A stretch of 64,000 nucleotides of DNA from Galaxea fascicularis (lineage: Eukaryota; Cnidaria; Anthozoa; Scleractinia; Euphylliidae). The notes under the pieces were generated by a model, which was not told the origin of the DNA, ran no database searches, and saw only the letters and a list, made by a program, of their open reading frames with translations. A program made the translations under genes and the position numbers. Shown here in pieces: positions 63,091 to 64,000 of the stretch; the stretch's first letter is position 1; each line of letters opens with the position of its first letter. Location: assembly GCA_948470475.1 (NCBI GenBank), contig OX419346.1, positions 4,748,731-4,812,730 on the forward strand, in the 5' to 3' direction.

Positions 63091-64000
63091 ATGCTGAACT
63101 CAACCGCGGTTGAAAATTTCACGAGCGTCCTGAGACAAGAAAAATCGCAATTTGCAAAACAAATAATTATTCCTTTCGCTACTATCAATATTTTCTTTTC
63201 CATCACTGCAGTCTTTGGCAACACTCTGATTCTGATTTCTCTTCGACAAGTTTTTTCTATTCACCCACCAACGAAACTGCTGTTTCGATGCCTGGCAGTT
63301 ACTGACCTCTGTGTTGGTCTTATTCCACAGCCACTATACGGAATTGAAATTATGACATTACACACTTACGGCATTATCTCCTTAATAAGAGGTGCATCAA
63401 GTTATATCTTATGTGGAGTAACAGTTCTTGTATCGGCCGCCATTAGCGCGGATAGGCTCCTTGCTTTGAAGTTAGGGCTACGTTACAGACACGTTGTAAC
63501 TTTGCGGCGGGTAAGGGCAGCTATAATTTATTTTTGGTTGGCAAGTGTTTTATCAGTCCTTTTACTTCTTCTGGTGGGTTACCGACAGATCATTTGGAAT
63601 GTCTACGTGGCTTTAATTCTGTTTTGCGTTATCGCCTGGGCTTTCTTGAACAACAAGATCTTTCTCACACTGCGTCAACATCAAGCTCAAGTTCAAAATC
63701 ATGTTCACCTTGGTCAACCAAACAGGGAAGCGATTCCACTAAATATAGCAAGATTTAAGAAGACACTTTCCAGCATACTGTGGGTGCAGTTGACAGCAGT
63801 TGCTTGCTATGGTCCATTTGTTGGTTTTGTTTTAATAACAATTACATCTCGTGCATTGAGTGGAGAGGATTTTGATGTTACACTGGTATTTACAAGCACT
63901 CTTGTGTATTTGAACTCATCTCTAAATCCCCTTCTTTATTGCTGGAAGATTGCCGAAGTAAGGAATGCCATAAAGGATAGAGTACAACAAATCTTTTGTT
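63091..64000 (+). CDS. rhodopsin-family G protein-coupled receptor, 3' end outside window
   Basis: An uninterrupted frame of 303 codons from ATG 63091 to the window edge. It begins with an N-glycosylation site (NST) and a second (NFT). Class A landmarks in order: GNTLILIS (TM1), LAVTDLCVGLIPQP (TM2), SADRLLALKLG (DRY variant), TM4 and TM5 hydrophobic blocks with SVLLLLLVGY and NVYVALILFC, CYGPF in TM6 (CWxP variant), and NSSLNPLLYCW in TM7 (NPxxY). The helix 8 start, KIAEVRNAIKD, is reached just before the edge. It is intronless, as many cnidarian class A receptors are. The ligand is unknown; the sequence resembles the adenosine/melanocortin-like receptors expanded in corals only in general form. 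Confidence 0.9.
   Translation, partial: MLNSTAVENFTSVLRQEKSQFAKQIIIPFATINIFFSITAVFGNTLILISLRQVFSIHPPTKLLFRCLAVTDLCVGLIPQPLYGIEIMTLHTYGIISLIRGASSYILCGVTVLVSAAISADRLLALKLGLRYRHVVTLRRVRAAIIYFWLASVLSVLLLLLVGYRQIIWNVYVALILFCVIAWAFLNNKIFLTLRQHQAQVQNHVHLGQPNREAIPLNIARFKKTLSSILWVQLTAVACYGPFVGFVLITITSRALSGEDFDVTLVFTSTLVYLNSSLNPLLYCWKIAEVRNAIKDRVQQIFC

Overview
This window is eukaryotic. Its genes are split into many short exons with GT–AG introns, the intergenic and intronic DNA is AT-rich and full of small inverted-repeat elements, and the domain set is animal. An extracellular matrix/receptor repertoire of F5/8-type-C (discoidin), TSP1, vWA, SEA, Ig and FN3 modules, including a coadhesin-type protein known from coral skeletal organic matrix, suggests an anthozoan cnidarian, most likely a stony coral. 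All gene models were spliced by eye; exon phases were checked and each of the three large models sums to a whole number of codons.

Layout. (1) 713–16097, plus: a receptor tyrosine kinase with signal peptide (candidate), Ig, SEA, FN3, one membrane span and a kinase domain. Its introns carry a LINE fragment, a RecQ-helicase DNA transposon derivative (6322–8313), Penelope-type terminal sequence with hammerhead-like motifs, and several MITEs. (2) 16098–20058: intergenic, with a LINE fragment interrupted by a 175-bp MITE and a MITE of a family repeated at 40 kb. (3) 20059–24316, plus: a 385-residue single-pass protein whose discoidin domain looks like that of discoidin domain receptors, but with no kinase. 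(4) 24317–33810: about 9.5 kb with repeats and one possible alternative last exon. (5) 33811–56794, plus: a coadhesin-like protein of about 1,860 residues, F5/8C – 9 TSP1 – 3 vWA – TSP1 – F5/8C – membrane span – long tail. (6) 60249–61795, minus: two tail exons homologous to the last two coadhesin exons, with frame disruptions. (7) 63091–64000, plus: a rhodopsin-family GPCR running off the window.

The discoidin protein, the coadhesin-like protein and the minus-strand fragment share cytoplasmic-tail motifs, so they appear to be a local family of membrane adhesion proteins made by duplication. The RTK next door may belong to the same cell-surface neighbourhood, but no functional link can be read from sequence alone. 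Mobile DNA is abundant; at least six inverted-repeat families are visible, several in more than one copy.
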